This document shows, piece by piece, positions 27,309 through 36,198 of a stretch of 64,000 bases of DNA. The DNA is from Streptomyces mobaraensis NBRC 13819 = DSM 40847 (GTDB taxonomy: Bacteria; Actinomycetota; Actinomycetes; Streptomycetales; Streptomycetaceae), in assembly GCF_017916255.1 (NCBI RefSeq), contig NZ_CP072827.1:4427501-4491500 (forward strand), read 5' to 3'. Position numbers and translations under genes: made by a program. The first letter of the stretch is position 1; each line of letters begins with the position of its first letter. The notes under the pieces are model-generated. The model saw only the letters and a program-made list of their open reading frames with translations, was not told where the DNA came from and did not search any database.

Positions 27309-29729
27309 TCACGCCGGGAACCGCCGTCCCACCCACCGCCACGCCACCTCCAGCACCGCCGCCGCCACCGCCGCGATGCCCACCGCCGCCCACGGCAGCG
27401 TCGCCCCCACCAGCTTCAGGGCGAAGAACCGCTGCAGCCACGGCACGGCGAGGACCACCAGGAACGCCACCCCCATCGCGACGACCAGCAGCACCCGCCA
27501 CCAGGTGTACGGCCGGGCGATGATCGCCAGCACCCACATGGAGATCAGGAACAGGGTGAGCGTCGCCGCGCTGGTCTCCGCGTCGAGGGAGCCGGCGCCC
27601 GTGTAGTAGTGCCGGGCGAGCAGGTAGGTGGCGAAGGTCGCGAGGCCCGCGATCAGCCCGGCCGGGACGGAGTACCGCATCACGCGCCGGACGAAGTGCG
27701 GTTTGGCGCGCTCCTTGTTGGGCGCCAGGGCCAGGAAGAAGGCGGGGACGCCGATCGTCAGGGTGGACAGCAGCGTCAGGTGCCGGGGCAGGAACGGGTA
27801 CGGGACGCGGGTGCAGACGACGAGGATGGCGAGCAGCACCGAGTAGACGGTTTTGGTCAGGAACAGCGTGGCCACCCGCGTGATGTTGCCGATGACCCTG
27901 CGCCCCTCGGCGACCACCGAGGGCAGTGAGGCGAAGCTGTTGTTGAGGAGCACGATCTGGGCGACGGCCCGCGTCGCCTCCGAGCCGGCGCCCATGGCGA
28001 CGCCGATGTCCGCGTCCTTCAGCGCCAGTACGTCGTTGACACCGTCGCCGGTCATCGCGACCGTGTGCCCGCGCGCCTGGAGCGCCCCGACCATGTCCCG
28101 CTTCTGCTGCGGGGTGACGCGGCCGAAAACCGACCCCTCGTCGAGCGCCTTGCCCATGTCCTCGCGCTCGGCGGGCAGCTTGCGCGCGTCGACGGGCGAC
28201 TCCGCGCGCGGCAGCCCGAGCTTGGCGGCGACCGCGCCGACGGAGACCGCGTTGTCGCCGGAGATGACCTTCGCGGCGACCTTCTGCTCGTCGAAGTAGC
28301 GCAGGGTGTCGGCCGCGTCGGGCCGCAGCCGCTGTTCGAGGACGACGAGGGCGGCCGGGCTGACGTCCTCGGCGACGCGCGGGTCGTCCAGGTCGCGGCC
28401 GGCGCGGGCGAGCAGCAGCACGCGCAGGCCCTGGGAGTTGAGCTCCTCGACCTCGCCGAGGGCCCGGTCGCCCTCCTTGAGGAGCACGTCGGGCGCGCCC
28501 AGCAGCCAGGTGGCCACCTCGCCGTCGGGGGAGTGGAGTTCGGCGCCGCTGTACTTGCGCGCGGAGGAGAACGGGAGCGCCTCGGCGCAGCGCCAGCCCT
28601 CGCCGTCGGGGTAGGCGTCGACGATCGCCTGGAGGCTGGCGTTGGGGCGCGGGTCGGAGTCGCCGAGGGCGCCGAGCACCTGGCGGACGTACGCCTCCTC
28701 CGCGTCGGAGAGCAGCCGCAGGTCGGAGACGTCCATGCCGCCCTCGGTGAGGGTGCCGGTCTTGTCGAGGCAGACGACGTCGACGCGGGCGAGGCCCTCG
28801 ATCGCGGGCAGCTCCTGCACCAGGCACTGCTTGTTGCCCAGCCGGATGACGCCGATCGCGAAGGCGACGGAGGTCAGCAGCACCAGCCCCTCGGGGACCA
28901 TGGGTACGATCCCGGCGATCATCCGCCGGACCGCCTCCCGCCAGTCGTGGTCCTGCACGACGAGCTGGCTGATGACGAGGCCGACGGCGGTGGGGACCAT
29001 CATCCACGTCACGTACTTGAGGATCCGGCTGATGCCGGTGCGGAGTTCGGAGTGGACGAGGGTGAAGCGGGACGCCTCCTCGGCGAGCTGCGCCGCGTAC
29101 GCCTCGCGGCCGACCTTGGTGGCGGCGAAGGCGCCGCCGCCCGCGACCACGAACGACCCCGACATGATCTTGTCGCCCGGCTTCTTCAGCACCGGGTCGG
29201 CCTCACCGGTCAGCAGCGACTCGTCGATCTCCAGGCCGTCGCTCTCCAGTACCTCGCCGTCGACGACGCACTTGTCGCCGGGGCCGAGTTCGATCACGTC
29301 GCCGAGGACGATCTCGCCGGTGGCGAGGGAGACGGGCGTGCCGTCGCGGCGGACGGTGGGCTTGGACTCGCCGATGACCGCGAGCGAGTCCAGGGTCTTC
29401 TTGGCGCGCAGCTCCTGGAGGATGCCGATCGCGGTGTTGGCGACGATGACGAAGCCGAAGAGGCCGTCCTGGAGCGGGCCGACGACCAGGATGATCAGGA
29501 AGAGGACGCCGATGATCGCGTTGAACCGGGTGAAGACGTTGGCCCGGACGATCTCCCCCACCGACCGCGAGGAGCGCACCGGGACGTCGTTGACCTCGCC
29601 CCGGGAGACGCGCTCGGCGACCTCCGCGGCGGTCAGCCCGGGGTGCCGGTGCGGGTGCGGCGGTCGGGCGGGAGCCCCGCGTGCGGCCTGGTCCGCGGTC
29701 TCACCCGCGGTCTGCGCCGGATCGCTCAT
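27309..29729 (-). CDS. P-type cation-transporting ATPase (CtpE-like)
   Basis: An 806-residue P-type ATPase. The actuator loop is DESLLTGEADPV, the phosphorylation site is CLDKTGTLTEGG, and the hinge is MTGDGVNDVLALKDADIGVAMGAG. Its membrane motif before phosphorylation is MVPEGLVLLTSVAFAIGVIRL, which matches the mycobacterial CtpE group linked to Ca2+ uptake rather than the CPC motif of heavy-metal pumps. About ten membrane segments are present, with no N-terminal metal-binding domain. The ATG at 29729 opens a Pro/His-rich leader. Ion specificity is inferred from family resemblance. Confidence 0.92.
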   Translation of the reverse strand: MSDPAQTAGETADQAARGAPARPPHPHRHPGLTAAEVAERVSRGEVNDVPVRSSRSVGEIVRANVFTRFNAIIGVLFLIILVVGPLQDGLFGFVIVANTAIGILQELRAKKTLDSLAVIGESKPTVRRDGTPVSLATGEIVLGDVIELGPGDKCVVDGEVLESDGLEIDESLLTGEADPVLKKPGDKIMSGSFVVAGGGAFAATKVGREAYAAQLAEEASRFTLVHSELRTGISRILKYVTWMMVPTAVGLVISQLVVQDHDWREAVRRMIAGIVPMVPEGLVLLTSVAFAIGVIRLGNKQCLVQELPAIEGLARVDVVCLDKTGTLTEGGMDVSDLRLLSDAEEAYVRQVLGALGDSDPRPNASLQAIVDAYPDGEGWRCAEALPFSSARKYSGAELHSPDGEVATWLLGAPDVLLKEGDRALGEVEELNSQGLRVLLLARAGRDLDDPRVAEDVSPAALVVLEQRLRPDAADTLRYFDEQKVAAKVISGDNAVSVGAVAAKLGLPRAESPVDARKLPAEREDMGKALDEGSVFGRVTPQQKRDMVGALQARGHTVAMTGDGVNDVLALKDADIGVAMGAGSEATRAVAQIVLLNNSFASLPSVVAEGRRVIGNITRVATLFLTKTVYSVLLAILVVCTRVPYPFLPRHLTLLSTLTIGVPAFFLALAPNKERAKPHFVRRVMRYSVPAGLIAGLATFATYLLARHYYTGAGSLDAETSAATLTLFLISMWVLAIIARPYTWWRVLLVVAMGVAFLVVLAVPWLQRFFALKLVGATLPWAAVGIAAVAAAVLEVAWRWVGRRFPA

Positions 29730-29749
29730 GCATCCGACGGTACGGGCGT

Positions 29750-30052
29750 TCAGCCCGTTTCACCTTCCGAAGGAACGCTTTCGGCCGCATCGCGCTCCCG
29801 TTCCCGCGCCGCCGCGTGCCGCTTGATCGCGGCGTCCCGCTTGCGGACGTACCAGACGCCGACGAGGCCGAGCCCGCCGCCGGCCAGGCAGGTCCACAGC
29901 CACCACAGGTGGCCGCCGTCGGAGAGCCGGCCGTAGAAGGGGAGCTGCACCAGGAAGAGGACGAACCACACGATCGTGCCGCCGGTGATGGTGGCGACGA
30001 CATTGCCCTCCAGGGGCTCCGGCGCCTCGTGCCTGGGTGTCCACTTCGTCAT
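29750..30052 (-). CDS. DUF2530 family membrane protein
   Basis: A 100-residue protein with two membrane segments (about residues 18-40 and 48-68) and a highly charged C-terminal helix (YVRKRDAAIKRHAAARERERD). The PEPLEGNVVATITGGTIVW start is typical of actinobacterial DUF2530. It is 20 bases upstream of the P-type ATPase on the same strand and probably co-transcribed with it. A good promoter lies at 30105-30134. Function unknown. Confidence 0.85.
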   Translation of the reverse strand: MTKWTPRHEAPEPLEGNVVATITGGTIVWFVLFLVQLPFYGRLSDGGHLWWLWTCLAGGGLGLVGVWYVRKRDAAIKRHAAARERERDAAESVPSEGETG

Positions 30053-30104
30053 GGCCGCCAGCCTAGTCCGTCCTGAGTCGACGATCTTGGCCGGATCCCC
30101 GGGG

Positions 30105-30134
30105 CTTATAGGGGTCTACGCGCGGAGATAGCAA
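30105..30134 (-). promoter_or_regulatory. putative housekeeping promoter for DUF2530/P-type ATPase
   Basis: Reading on the minus strand, TTGCTA (30134-30129) and TATAAG (30110-30105) are separated by 18 bases, close to the sigma-70-type consensus. The -10 element ends about 50 bases before the DUF2530 start codon. Confidence 0.5.
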
Positions 30135-30187
30135 TTCGAGGCTTGTTTATTCATACTGAAACGAGTCGGGTCTGATCGGTTTCTTTT

Positions 30188-30203
30188 GTATGAACATCCA
30201 TAC
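30188..30203. promoter_or_regulatory. inverted repeat upstream of the purine permease
   Basis: GTATG-N6-CATAC lies 85 bases before the permease start, in an AT-rich island (30120-30215) unlike its surroundings. Just upstream, GAAAC (30159) and GTTTC (30179) can pair into a small stem followed by TTTT. An operator for a purine-responsive regulator is possible; no riboswitch consensus was found. Confidence 0.35.
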
Positions 30204-30287
30204 CTCTCCATGTCCGGTCCGATCCGGCCCCTTCCCAGCAACCGCTCCGTGGGCCTCGGCCCCCGTCCCGTACGTCTGAGGTCCCGC

Positions 30288-31754
30288 ATGTCCTCCTCGG
30301 CCACCACACCGGTCGACGCCCAGCAGCCGTCCCCGACGCCGTCCGGCGGTCCGCTCGACCGCTACTTCCGGATCACTGAGCGGGGTTCGTCCGTCGCCCG
30401 CGAACTGCGCGGCGGTCTCGCCACGTTCTTCGCGATGGCGTACATCATCATCCTGAACCCGATCATCCTCGGGGCCGGTCAGGACAAGTTCGGGCACCAG
30501 CTCGACAACGCCCAACTGGTCACCGCCACCGCGCTGATGGCCGGCCTCAGCACCGTCCTCATGGGCGCCATCGGCAACGTCCCCATCGCCTGCGCCGCCG
30601 GCCTCGGCATCAACGCCGTCGTCTCGCTCCAGCTCGCCCCCAAGATGAGCTGGCCGGACGCGATGGGGATGGTCGTCCTGGCCGGCCTGGTGCTGATGAT
30701 CCTGGTGGCGTCGGGTCTGCGGCAGCGGGTCATGGACGCCATCCCCAACGGCCTCCGGCGGGCCATCGCCATCGGCATCGGCCTGTTCATCTCGCTGATC
30801 GGCCTGGTCGACTCGGGCTTCGTCACCCGCAACCCGGACGCCGCCCACACCACCGTCCCCATGGGCCTCGGCCAGGGCGGCCAGCTGCACGGCTGGCCGG
30901 TGCTGGTCTTCGCGGCGGGCCTGGCGCTGACCTTCATCCTGCTCGTCCGCAAGACGCCCGGGGCGATCCTGATCGGCATCGTCGTGATGACCTTCGTGGC
31001 GATCGTGATCAACGAACTGGCCGTGATCCCGGACGCCAACTGGGGCCTCAGCGTTCCCCGCATCCCCGACAGCGTCGTCGCCACCCCCGACTTCGGCCTC
31101 GTCGGGAACATCAGCCTCTTCGGCGGCTTCCACGAGGTGGGCCTGCTCACCGGCTGCCTGTTCGTCTTCACCGTGCTGCTGTCCGGGTTCTTCGACGCGA
31201 TGGGCACGATCATCGGCGTCGGCGAGGAGGCCGGGCTCACCGACGAGAACGGCCAGCTGCCCAACATGGGCAAGATCCTGATGGTGGACGGCGTCGCCGT
31301 CGCCGCCGGCGGCCTCGGCTCCGCCTCCGCCAACACCTGCTTCGTCGAGTCCACCGCCGGCGTCGGCGAGGGCGCCCGCACCGGCCTCGCCAACCTCATG
31401 ACGGGCGGCCTCTTCCTCCTCGCCCTGATCTTCACCCCGCTGGCGACCGTCGTCCCGTCCCAGGCCGCGACCCCGGCCCTGCTCGTCGTCGGCTTCCTGA
31501 TCATGGCGGCCAACGTCAAGGAGATCGACTGGAGCGACTTCACGATCGCGATCCCCGCGTTCCTGACGATCGTCTCCATGCCGTTCACCTACTCCATCAC
31601 CAACGGCATCGGCATCGGCGTCCTGGCCTTCATCCTCCTCCGCGTCGCCGACCGCCGGGCCCGCGAGATCCCCTGGCTCCTCAACGTGGTGGGCGCCTGC
31701 TTCCTCGTCTACTTCATGCTCGACCCGATCGAACGCGCCCTCGGCGTGAAGTAG
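30288..31754 (+). CDS. NCS2 family purine permease (guanine/hypoxanthine type)
   Basis: A 488-residue transporter with about 12-14 membrane segments. It has the AzgA-like features RELRGGLATFFAMAYIIILNP, ACAAGLGINAVVS, FFDAMGTIIGVGEEAGL and the later SASANTCFVESTAGVGEGARTGLANL, which mark the adenine/guanine/hypoxanthine branch. ATG at 30288 has GAGG upstream and opens a polar leader; the frame is open further upstream. It probably imports purine bases with protons. It ends at a strong terminator. Confidence 0.92.
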   Translation: MSSSATTPVDAQQPSPTPSGGPLDRYFRITERGSSVARELRGGLATFFAMAYIIILNPIILGAGQDKFGHQLDNAQLVTATALMAGLSTVLMGAIGNVPIACAAGLGINAVVSLQLAPKMSWPDAMGMVVLAGLVLMILVASGLRQRVMDAIPNGLRRAIAIGIGLFISLIGLVDSGFVTRNPDAAHTTVPMGLGQGGQLHGWPVLVFAAGLALTFILLVRKTPGAILIGIVVMTFVAIVINELAVIPDANWGLSVPRIPDSVVATPDFGLVGNISLFGGFHEVGLLTGCLFVFTVLLSGFFDAMGTIIGVGEEAGLTDENGQLPNMGKILMVDGVAVAAGGLGSASANTCFVESTAGVGEGARTGLANLMTGGLFLLALIFTPLATVVPSQAATPALLVVGFLIMAANVKEIDWSDFTIAIPAFLTIVSMPFTYSITNGIGIGVLAFILLRVADRRAREIPWLLNVVGACFLVYFMLDPIERALGVK

Positions 31755-31774
31755 CCGCCTCCCGACGGTGCTCT

Positions 31775-31806
31775 CGGCGGGTGGGTTCTCAGGAACCCAC
31801 CCGCCG
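31775..31806. terminator. strong hairpin terminator after the purine permease
   Basis: A perfect 14-bp stem (CGGCGGGTGGGTTC and complement) closes a four-base TCAG loop, 20 bases after the permease stop. No T-run follows, as is usual in Streptomyces. It insulates the two-gene cassette downstream. Confidence 0.85.
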
Positions 31807-31865
31807 TCGCGTTCCGGCCCGCTACGATCCGACAAGTCGGAAGATCCGTTCGCGCGGGGGATGTG

Positions 31866-32420
31866 ATGGGCTGTCTGCCGGAACCGGATCCGGTCACCGG
31901 GCTGCTGCCGCCCGGTCGTCACACAGCTGACCTCGGACAACTGCGAGCGGCCTTCGTAGATGCCCCATGTTTTTCCGACGCCGACGAGCGCAAGCTGCTC
32001 TGGGACGAGTGGGAGTGCCATCGGGGTGCCTTGGAAGCCGTGGCGGGTGAGATCAGCCGGTTGTGGGTAGCCGGCAGCTTCGTCAGCGCCAAGGAAGATC
32101 CCGGCGACATCGACGTGACCTATCTGCTGAGGGCCGAGGTGCACGACCGGCTCGACCGGGAAGCGCTGGGCATGCTCGACGACCTCACTGACAGAGGGTG
32201 GTGTGCGGACCACGGCATGCGCGTTGATGCGTCCGTCCTCAGGCTGCCTGAGGACATGCCTGTCTGGCGAATGGCACGCGATACCCTTCCATCCCCGGCA
32301 AACGACTCGTTCCGGGACATAGGTCTCTACGATGAGATATGGCAGCGCACCAGGTCGCCAAAGGGCGTCGAAGGGGAAGTGTGGTCGCTGCGCCGAGGTT
32401 ATGTGGAGGTCCTGCTGTGA
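31866..32420 (+). CDS. nucleotidyltransferase-fold protein (DUF6932-like), first gene of a coupled pair
   Basis: A 184-residue protein. The central motif LWVAGSFVSAKEDPGDIDVTY fits the minimal nucleotidyltransferase pattern hG[GS]...Dh[DE]h, giving a GS loop and two metal-binding Asp. Flanking sequence (LWDEWECHRGALEAV before, DHGMRVDASVLRL after, a possible third acidic strand) fits proteins annotated DUF6932, a name given from memory. ATG at 31866 is used; GTG at 31863 is possible. Its stop overlaps the start of the next gene as GTGA. Pairing and fold suggest a toxin-antitoxin or defence module, but this is inference. Confidence 0.7.
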   Translation: MGCLPEPDPVTGLLPPGRHTADLGQLRAAFVDAPCFSDADERKLLWDEWECHRGALEAVAGEISRLWVAGSFVSAKEDPGDIDVTYLLRAEVHDRLDREALGMLDDLTDRGWCADHGMRVDASVLRLPEDMPVWRMARDTLPSPANDSFRDIGLYDEIWQRTRSPKGVEGEVWSLRRGYVEVLL

Positions 32421-33382
32421 CGACCCCCGCACGTTTTCCAGATCCGCACGACAAGGACGCCGTACGTCAATGGATGCGGGAGCACGGACGGCGCGGCGCG
32501 GACCGGATGGGCCCGGAATCTCCGGCGGAGTTCGCCGCCCTGCAACGGCGACGGCTGCTGGAACGCCTCGGAGCCCCCGAGAGTCGGTCCCCCCGCACGC
32601 TGCTGGACGTGGCTCTCACGGGCGCTCCGACGGAACAGCACACCGTCGGCATCTCGGTGCTCGGCTCCTTCCTGGTCAATCTTCAGGAGTCGATCTCCGC
32701 AATCGCACAGGCGCGAACGGGACGTCCCACGAGACACGCACCTATCCCCAGGACCATAAGGGACATCACGGCACTAAGCGCGGCAGCCGTCTTTCCGTCG
32801 TCCTTCGGACTGACTCTGCGCGGGCCCGAGGGAGACGGTGATCTCTTCACTGGGGTCTCGGGAAGTCCCGCCACCATTCTCGAAGACGCGGTAGACGTGG
32901 TCTTCGAGGTCGCCGAACTCTCAGAAGGGGCGGGGCGGTCCGACGACCTTCTGGCCGAGCACCTTGTGCCGTTGGGGCAACGTGCCATGAAGCACCTAGG
33001 GGCCCTGGCCGCCGGACTCGCGGATGACGGGCTTGGGCTGCGGATGTCCTGGCAGGGACGCGGCGGCCGTACCAGGCGTAGTGAGTGGACCCGGGAGGGT
33101 GCCCAGCGGGTCCGCGCTCTTTGTGAGCAGAGCGATTTCGGAGAACCCGAGACCACGACGATTGTCGGCTGGCTGGGCAGCGCGAGCGAGCTGCGAGGAA
33201 CCGTGGAGATCCGGACCGACGCGGGAGAGATCATCCGGGCGAGGACGGACGCGGAGGTCACGGCTCAGCTGCGCGGATGTTTCGGGAACCGGGTCGAGGC
33301 CGACCTTGAGGTGGCGACAGTGCGTTCCGCTGGAGGTCGGGAACGCAAGGTATACGTGGTCCTGGCATTGCGAAACGCCTGA
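32417..33382 (+). CDS. unknown partner of the nucleotidyltransferase-fold protein
   Basis: A 321-residue soluble protein I cannot assign. The N-terminal 50 residues are charged and helical (DKDAVRQWMREHGRRGADRMG). The middle (about 70-215) mixes helices and a strand region VFPSSFGLTLRGPEGDGDLFTG. The C-terminal 110 residues look beta-rich: TTIVGWLGSASELRGTVEI, GEIIRARTDAEVTAQL, RVEADLEVATVRS, YVVLALRN. GTG at 32417 overlaps the preceding stop, so the two proteins are made in fixed proportion. Codon use is less GC-rich than neighbours by eye, which would fit horizontal transfer. Confidence 0.65.
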   Translation: MTTPARFPDPHDKDAVRQWMREHGRRGADRMGPESPAEFAALQRRRLLERLGAPESRSPRTLLDVALTGAPTEQHTVGISVLGSFLVNLQESISAIAQARTGRPTRHAPIPRTIRDITALSAAAVFPSSFGLTLRGPEGDGDLFTGVSGSPATILEDAVDVVFEVAELSEGAGRSDDLLAEHLVPLGQRAMKHLGALAAGLADDGLGLRMSWQGRGGRTRRSEWTREGAQRVRALCEQSDFGEPETTTIVGWLGSASELRGTVEIRTDAGEIIRARTDAEVTAQLRGCFGNRVEADLEVATVRSAGGRERKVYVVLALRNA

Positions 33383-33691
33383 TCCGAATGCAGTTCGGCT
33401 TGTTGCTCGGTACGGGCCCTAGGTGGACTGCGTCGTGGACGGGGAAGCCTCCTTCCTTGCCGTTTACCCGCCGCCGGGCGTGTCTCTCATGGGCGACGCG
33501 CCCGGCGCGGGCCGGTTCCGGTCGCGCTGGAAAGGCCCGTATGCGCTCCGCTCGAGAATTCGGGCCCTTGCGGGGCTGGCAGGGCGCGCTTCCGCCGCTG
33601 CGCTCCCCTTCGTGACCCGTCCCTGGGACCCCGCTGCTCCCGTGCGCCCGTCCGTGCACACTTTCCTTAGGTGAAATAATGAGTTAATCTA
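33383..33691. promoter_or_regulatory. intergenic region before marR with inverted repeat
   Basis: No gene is supported in 33383-33660. The last 30 bases are AT-rich and hold TTAGGTGA (33667) and TAATCTAA (33685-33692), an imperfect inverted repeat with 6 of 8 matches that ends at the marR start codon. TAATCT could be a -10 element so close to the ATG that the mRNA would be leaderless. The site is a candidate MarR operator. Confidence 0.5.
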
Positions 33692-34204
33692 ATGAACATG
33701 CCGGACCTGTCCCGCACCTCTTCCCCCGAGGTCCCCGATCCCGCACAGCAGCCCTCGGACACCGCCGGTACCGGTACCGGTACCGATCCCGACACGGACG
33801 CCGTCAACGCGTTGCGTTCCGGTGTCATGCGGCTGTCCCGGAGGCTCAAGCACCAGCGGGTCGACGAATCGCTCAGCCCGGCCGAGATGTCCGTCCTGGG
33901 CACCCTGGCCCGGTGCGGTTCGGCCACCCCGGGGGAGCTGGCGCGCAAGGAGCACGTCCAGCCGCCGTCGATGACCCGCATCGTCGCGCTGCTGGAGAGC
34001 AAGGACCTGGTCCGGCTGGAACCGCACCCCGAGGACCGCCGGCAGAAGGTGGTCACACAGACCGAGCGGGCCGAGGCCATGCTCGAAGAGAGCCGGCGCA
34101 AGCGCAACGCCTGGCTGGCCGAGCTGGCCGGGCGACTGGACGAGGACGAGTGGGCGACGCTGCGCGCCGCCGCACCGGTACTGGAGAAACTCGCGCACTT
34201 GTAG
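33692..34204 (+). CDS. MarR family transcriptional regulator
   Basis: A 170-residue regulator. After a Thr/Asp/Pro-rich N-terminus with TGTGTGTD repeats, the winged helix runs from about residue 60 to 130: SLSPAEMSVLGTLARCG, TPGELARKEHVQPPSMTRIVALLE and the wing LVRLEPHPEDRRQKVV. ATG codons at 33692 and 33698 are both possible; no ribosome-binding site precedes either. It is 26 bases upstream of an MFS exporter on the same strand and probably controls it and itself. Confidence 0.92.
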   Translation: MNMPDLSRTSSPEVPDPAQQPSDTAGTGTGTDPDTDAVNALRSGVMRLSRRLKHQRVDESLSPAEMSVLGTLARCGSATPGELARKEHVQPPSMTRIVALLESKDLVRLEPHPEDRRQKVVTQTERAEAMLEESRRKRNAWLAELAGRLDEDEWATLRAAAPVLEKLAHL

Positions 34205-34229
34205 CCCGAGCAAAGGAGGCGAACCCACT

Positions 34230-35612
34230 TTGAGTACGGGACCCGGAGCAGACTCCGCACCCGCACCGAACCGCCACGACGACGCACGCACCACCCCCCT
34301 CACCCGCAAGGGGGGCATGTTCAGCTCACTCAGGATCCGCAACTACCGGCTCTTCGCCGCGGGCCAGGTCGTGTCGAACACCGGCACCTGGATGCAGCGA
34401 ATAGCCCAGGACTGGCTGGTCCTCGGCCTCACGGGTTCCTCCGCCGCGGTGGGTATCACCACCGCCCTGCAGTTCCTGCCGATGCTGTTCCTCGGCCTGT
34501 ACGGCGGCGTCATCGCCGACCGGTGCCCCAAGCGCCTCCTGCTCCTCATCACCCAGGCGGCGAGCGGGCTGACGGGCCTCGCGCTCGCGGCCCTCACCCT
34601 CTCCGGCCACGTCCAGGTGTGGCACGTCTACCTCACCGCCCTGGCCCTCGGCCTCGTCACCGTCGTCGACAACCCCGCCCGGCAGGCGTTCGTCCACGAG
34701 ATGGTCGGCCCCGCCGACCTCGGCAACGCCGTCAGCCTCAACTCCGCCAACTTCCAGACCGCCCGGCTCGTCGGCCCCGCCGTCGCCGGTGTGCTGATCA
34801 CCGCCGTCGGCAGCGGCGCCGCGTTCCTCTTCAACGGGCTGTCCTACGTGGCCCCCATCGCCGGTCTGCTGCTGATGCGCACCTCGGAGCTGCACAAGGC
34901 CGAGACCGCCCCGCGCGGCAAGGGCCAGCTCCGCGAAGGGCTGCGGCACGTCCGCGAGCAGCCCGACCTGCTGTGGCCGATCATCCTCGTCGGCTTCGTC
35001 GGCACCTTCGGCTTCAACTTCCCCATCTGGCTCACGGCGTTCGTCAACGACGTCCACCACGCCGGCGCGGGCACCTACGGCCTCCTCAACACCCTGATGG
35101 CGGCCGGCTCCCTGGCCGGCGCCCTGCTCTCCGCCCGGCGCGGCAGCTCGCGGCGGCGCGTCATGGTCGGCGCGGCCGTCGCCTTCGGACTGCTGGAGGT
35201 CGCCGCCGCCCTGTCGCCGACGTTCTGGCTGTTCGCCGTGCTCCTGGTGCCCATCGGGATGTTCGGCCTGACGATCAACGTCACCGCCAACTCCAGCGTG
35301 CAGCTGGCCGTCGCCCCCGCCATGCGCGGCCGGGTGCTCAGCCTCTACATGATGGTCTTCATGGGCGGCACCCCGATCGGCGCGCCCCTCGTCGGCTGGA
35401 TCACCGACACCTGCGGCGCCCGCGTCGGCTTCGCGGCCGGCGGAGTGATCTCCGTCCTCGCGGCGGCCGGCATCGGCGTCGGCCTGGCCCGCGCCGCCGG
35501 CCTGCGGCTCCAGGTCGACCTGCGGCACGGCCGCCGGCCGGTGCGCTTCGTACCGCGCCGCCCGGCGGCGGGGGAGCGGCAGGAGGCGGGGGCGCTGACG
35601 ACGGCGGCGTGA
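34230..35612 (+). CDS. MFS exporter (EntS/MFS_3 type)
   Basis: A 460-residue transporter with about 12 membrane segments. Typical MFS_3 features are SLRIRNYRLFAAGQVVSNTGTW near the N-terminus, GLYGGVIADRCPKRLLL (motif A) and VVDNPARQAFVHEMVG. The start is TTG at 34230, fixed by AAAGGAGG about 11 bases upstream. It lies directly behind marR, the usual arrangement for a drug or metabolite exporter under MarR control. Substrate unknown. Confidence 0.9.
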   Translation: MSTGPGADSAPAPNRHDDARTTPLTRKGGMFSSLRIRNYRLFAAGQVVSNTGTWMQRIAQDWLVLGLTGSSAAVGITTALQFLPMLFLGLYGGVIADRCPKRLLLLITQAASGLTGLALAALTLSGHVQVWHVYLTALALGLVTVVDNPARQAFVHEMVGPADLGNAVSLNSANFQTARLVGPAVAGVLITAVGSGAAFLFNGLSYVAPIAGLLLMRTSELHKAETAPRGKGQLREGLRHVREQPDLLWPIILVGFVGTFGFNFPIWLTAFVNDVHHAGAGTYGLLNTLMAAGSLAGALLSARRGSSRRRVMVGAAVAFGLLEVAAALSPTFWLFAVLLVPIGMFGLTINVTANSSVQLAVAPAMRGRVLSLYMMVFMGGTPIGAPLVGWITDTCGARVGFAAGGVISVLAAAGIGVGLARAAGLRLQVDLRHGRRPVRFVPRRPAAGERQEAGALTTAA

Positions 35613-35645
35613 GGGGAGGTGAGGTTGCGGGGGGACGCGGGCCCC

Positions 35646-36179
35646 TCACCCCACCCGTCGCTCCAGCACCTGCCCCGGCCAGTCGCCCACGCGGAACGTT
35701 TCCGTCGGTACGAACCCCTGGCCCCGGTAGTACGCGACCAGCCGCCCGTCGTCGCCCGCGTAGCAGTCCACCCGGAGCAGGTCCACGCCCTGCCGCCGGG
35801 TCTCCCGCGCCGCGTGCGCGAGGAGCGCCGCGCCGACGCCCGGGACCGCGCGGCGGCGGTCGGTGATGAGCAGCCGGACGAACACCTCGGGCTCCCCGGC
35901 CGGTTCGACGTACTCGGACGGCCGGGGGGCCAGGGTCAGGGTGCCGACGGGTATCCCGTCGTACTCGGCGATCCGGACGGTGGTCGACGCCAGGTTCCCG
36001 CGGACCTTGCCGACGCTCGCCGGCCGCGTCGAGAACGGTTCGGTGCCCCACTGGCCCGGACGGCCCCGGGCCGTCAGCCACGCGACGGCGCTGTCGAGCA
36101 TCGCGAGGACCACGGGGAGGTCCTCGACCCCGCCCTTCCTGATGGCCAGTCGGCCGTCTTCCCGCTGCGAGATCTCCAT
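35646..36179 (-). CDS. GNAT family N-acetyltransferase
   Basis: A 177-residue acetyltransferase with the signatures VFVRLLITDRRRAVPGVGAALLAHA (acetyl-CoA loop, with RRAVPGVG in place of the usual RxxGxG) and LRVDCYAGDDGRLVAYYRGQGF. ATG at 36179 is used. An in-frame ATG at 36200 overlaps, on the opposite strand, the start codon of the RNA ligase gene, so the two genes share or nearly share a promoter region. Substrate unknown. Confidence 0.85.
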   Translation of the reverse strand: MEISQREDGRLAIRKGGVEDLPVVLAMLDSAVAWLTARGRPGQWGTEPFSTRPASVGKVRGNLASTTVRIAEYDGIPVGTLTLAPRPSEYVEPAGEPEVFVRLLITDRRRAVPGVGAALLAHAARETRRQGVDLLRVDCYAGDDGRLVAYYRGQGFVPTETFRVGDWPGQVLERRVG

Positions 36180-36198
36180 CCGCGGGACACTAATCGGC

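Noticed and set aside
28065..29936. Plus-strand open frame of over 600 codons
   Set aside because: It is antisense to the P-type ATPase gene, which has all family motifs. The antisense translation has no domain.
30053..30287. Purine riboswitch before the NCS2 permease
   Set aside because: The conserved core bases of purine riboswitches and the two kissing loops are not present.
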